37,355 nt of DNA from Rhodospirillaceae bacterium (GTDB lineage Bacteria > Pseudomonadota > Alphaproteobacteria > SHVZ01), in NCBI GenBank assembly GCA_016792585.1, contig JAEULB010000160.1, forward strand, positions 1-37,355. Reading direction: 5' to 3'. The notes below the pieces were generated by a model. That model was not told the DNA's origin, did no database searches, and worked only from the letters and a program-made list of their open reading frames with translations. How positions within the stretch are numbered: position 1 is the first letter of the stretch; every line of letters starts with the position of its first letter. A program made the translations under genes and the position numbers. Of this stretch, positions 34,551 through 37,355 are shown piece after piece.

Positions 34551-36600
34551 GGGTGCCGGTCCTGGCCTGCCCGTTCAGGAATACGCTCGTGCACTCGGCC
34601 ATGGTCGGTGAGGCGCGGCTGATCGGGTCGGTCATGTAGAAGTTCGAGATCGGCGAGGCGAAGGGCTCGGAGCCCATCGCACCGGCCTGGCCGAAGGCAC
34701 CCCAGGCGCCCGGCTTCGCCTCTTCGAGCGTGCCGAACACCGGGTTGACCGCGACAAGGCGGCGGCGGACCTGGCCGAGATTGTCGTAGGGCAGCGGCTG
34801 ACCCAGCTTCTCGGACAGCGCGCGCAGAATCTTCCAGTCCTCGCGCGCCTCGCCCGGCGGGAACGCCGCGAGCCGGCCGAGTTGCACCCGGCCCTCGGTG
34901 TTGACGTAGGTGCCGTTCTTTTCGGTGTAGGCGGCACCCGGCAGGATCACGTCGGCGCGGTTGGCGCCCGCATCGCCGTGGTGGCCCTGGTAGATCACGA
35001 AGGCCGAGCCCAGCTTCGAGGTGTCGATCTCGTCTGATCCAAGCAGGTAGACGACCGGAACCTCACCCCTGCCCGCACCGTCGAGAATGCCGGCGACGTC
35101 CCGGCCGCCGGCGCCCGGCACGAGGCCGAGATCGAGGCCGCCGACCCGCGCCGCCGCGGTGTGCAGCACGCAGAAGCCGTTCCAGTCTTCCTTCACCACA
35201 CCCGCCTTCTCGGCGAGCGAGCGGACGGCAGCGAGCACGGCCGCGCCGTTTGCGCCGCGCAGCGCGCCCTGACCGATGATGAGCATCGGCTTCTTTGCGC
35301 CCTTCAGCGTCTCGAAGAAGGCGTGACGGCCCTCGGCGACTTCGGCCAGCGTCGGCGCGCCGGCGCCGAGGTTCTCCATCGGGAAGGTCATCTCGACCTT
35401 GGGCCCGATCGCCGCGATCTTGAGACTGCCGGCGAGGAAACGCTTGCGCAGACGCGCGCTCAGCACCGGCGCCTCGGCGCGCGGGTTGGTGCCGATCAGC
35501 AGGATCGCGTCCGCCTGCTCGATCCCGGCGATGCCCGCATTGAAAAGGTAGGCGCCGCGCACCGACGCATCGAGCTTGGCGCCGTCCTGGCGGCAGTCGA
35601 TGCTGGTCGCACCCAGGCCCGCCATCAGGTCCTTCAGCGCGACCATGCTCTCGGCGTCGCAGAGGTCGCCCACGATCGCCGCGGCCTTCGATCCCGCCGC
35701 CTTCAGCTTCTCGGCGGCGACGGTCAGCGCCTCGTCCCAGGACGCCGGCTGCAGCTTGCCGTTCTTCCGGACATAAGGGCGATCGAGCCGCTGGCGCTTC
35801 AGGCCGTCGCAGGCGAAGCGCGCCTTGTCGGAGATCCACTCCTCGTTAACGTCCTCGTTCAGGCGCGGCAGCACGCGCAGCACTTCGTTGCCGCGGACGT
35901 CGATGCGGATGTTGGATCCCAGAGCGTCGGAGACGTCGACCGACTCGGTCTTGCGCAGCTCCCAGGGGCGCGCGGTGAAGGCGTAGGGCTTGGATGTGAG
36001 CGCGCCGACCGGGCAGAGGTCGATCACGTTGCCGGAGAGCTCGGAGGCGAAGGCCTTCTCGAGATACGTAGTGATCTGCGCGTTCTCGCCGCGATAGAGC
36101 AGGCCCAGATCCTCGACGCCGGCGACCTCGGTCGCGAAGCGGACGCAACGCGTGCAATGGATGCAGCGGGTCATGATCGTCTTGACCAGCGGCCCCATGT
36201 ACTTGTCTTTGACCGCCCGCTTGTTCTCCTTGTAGCGGCTGTGGTCCATGCCGTACGCGACGGCCTGGTCCTGCAGGTCGCATTCGCCGCCCTGGTCGCA
36301 GATCGGGCAGTCGAGCGGGTGGTTGATCAGCAGGAATTCCATCACGCCCTGGCGCGCCTTCTTCGCCATCGGCGTGTTTGTCTTGATCACCATGTTGTCG
36401 GCGGCCGGCATCGCGCAGGAGGCGATCGGCTTCGGCGACTTTTCCATCTCGACCAGGCACATCCGGCAGTTGCCGGCGATCGAAAGACGGTCGTGGTAGC
36501 AGAAACGCGGGATCTCGACGCCCGCGACCTCGCAGGCCTGGAGCACGGTGAACCCGGCGGGGACCTCGACCTCGACGTCGTCGACTTTGAGCTTCGGCAT
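34543..36600 (-). CDS. nuoG: NADH-quinone oxidoreductase subunit G
   Basis: This is the largest peripheral subunit of complex I, 685 residues. The [2Fe-2S] N1b ligands are Cys34, 45, 48 and 62. The His-ligated cluster N5 uses His94, Cys98, Cys101 and Cys107, and N4 uses Cys146, 149, 152 and 196. The molybdopterin-type domain (about 215-600) is retained as a structural part. I do not see the additional cysteines of cluster N7 found in E. coli. The gap to nuoF is 5 bp. Confidence 0.98.
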   Translation of the reverse strand: MPKLKVDDVEVEVPAGFTVLQACEVAGVEIPRFCYHDRLSIAGNCRMCLVEMEKSPKPIASCAMPAADNMVIKTNTPMAKKARQGVMEFLLINHPLDCPICDQGGECDLQDQAVAYGMDHSRYKENKRAVKDKYMGPLVKTIMTRCIHCTRCVRFATEVAGVEDLGLLYRGENAQITTYLEKAFASELSGNVIDLCPVGALTSKPYAFTARPWELRKTESVDVSDALGSNIRIDVRGNEVLRVLPRLNEDVNEEWISDKARFACDGLKRQRLDRPYVRKNGKLQPASWDEALTVAAEKLKAAGSKAAAIVGDLCDAESMVALKDLMAGLGATSIDCRQDGAKLDASVRGAYLFNAGIAGIEQADAILLIGTNPRAEAPVLSARLRKRFLAGSLKIAAIGPKVEMTFPMENLGAGAPTLAEVAEGRHAFFETLKGAKKPMLIIGQGALRGANGAAVLAAVRSLAEKAGVVKEDWNGFCVLHTAAARVGGLDLGLVPGAGGRDVAGILDGAGRGEVPVVYLLGSDEIDTSKLGSAFVIYQGHHGDAGANRADVILPGAAYTEKNGTYVNTEGRVQLGRLAAFPPGEAREDWKILRALSEKLGQPLPYDNLGQVRRRLVAVNPVFGTLEEAKPGAWGAFGQAGAMGSEPFASPISNFYMTDPISRASPTMAECTSVFLNGQARTGTHG

Positions 36601-36605
36601 GTCCC

Positions 36606-37355
<750 letters not shown>

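Overview
The window is a GC-rich, densely coded chromosomal segment. Its gene content and order point to an alphaproteobacterium, most likely Rhodospirillales or a relative. The main evidence is a nuoF-to-nuoN cluster followed by birA, RNase J, methylmalonyl-CoA epimerase and a DUF1467 gene, a dapA-smpB pair, a PleC/DivJ-like kinase C-terminus, and an alphaproteobacterial GroES. The genus cannot be fixed from sequence alone. I see no insertion sequence, phage gene, CRISPR array, tRNA or rRNA.

Layout. 1-2543 (+): the 3' end of a sensor histidine kinase, then a CocE/NonD-type hydrolase. 2530-8146 (-): two alpha/beta hydrolases with overlapping stop and start codons, a PAS-GGDEF diguanylate cyclase, a histidine phosphatase, a sterol desaturase-family hydroxylase and a divergent SHMT-like PLP enzyme. 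8273-10843 (+): an overlapping three-gene unit of NYN nuclease, family-5-like uracil-DNA glycosylase and M14 carboxypeptidase-like protein. 10840-12200 (-): dapA-smpB. 12342-17120 (+): a soluble lytic transglycosylase, an L-2-haloacid dehalogenase, a serine/threonine dehydratase and an APH/choline-kinase-like phosphotransferase. 17131-20684 (+): a TPP riboswitch followed by ykoF-ykoE-ykoD-ykoC, a complete ECF-type uptake system for thiamine or its pyrimidine precursor. 20681-22731 (-): a 3-hydroxyisobutyrate-dehydrogenase-like enzyme, an inositol-monophosphatase-family protein and a groES with no groEL beside it. 22938-23029 (+): a non-coding stretch with two GAAA-capped hairpins, the second a strong intrinsic terminator, which I read as a candidate small RNA. 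23028-24377 (-): 3-methyladenine-DNA glycosylase I, a small His-tailed membrane protein and a DUF1467 protein. 24384-37355 (-): epimerase, RNase J, biotin ligase and complex I subunits N, M, L, K, J, I, H, G and F (F cut by the window end).

How the genes work together. The clearest functional unit is the riboswitch-controlled thiamine/HMP transporter. Its start codon lies only a few bases beyond the aptamer, and the likely Shine-Dalgarno sequence is inside the aptamer, so control is probably direct occlusion of translation. The nuo genes encode the membrane arm and part of the peripheral arm of respiratory complex I, and appear co-transcribed with birA, rnj and mce. Other units are metabolic or housekeeping.

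Most of the window is ordinary core genome. The points most worth checking are the candidate small RNA, the riboswitch architecture, the SHMT-like enzyme that has lost several canonical catalytic residues, an alpha/beta hydrolase with a doubtful catalytic acid, the solo groES, and the absence of coaX between birA and rnj. I did not find convincing evidence for an entirely new multi-gene system.
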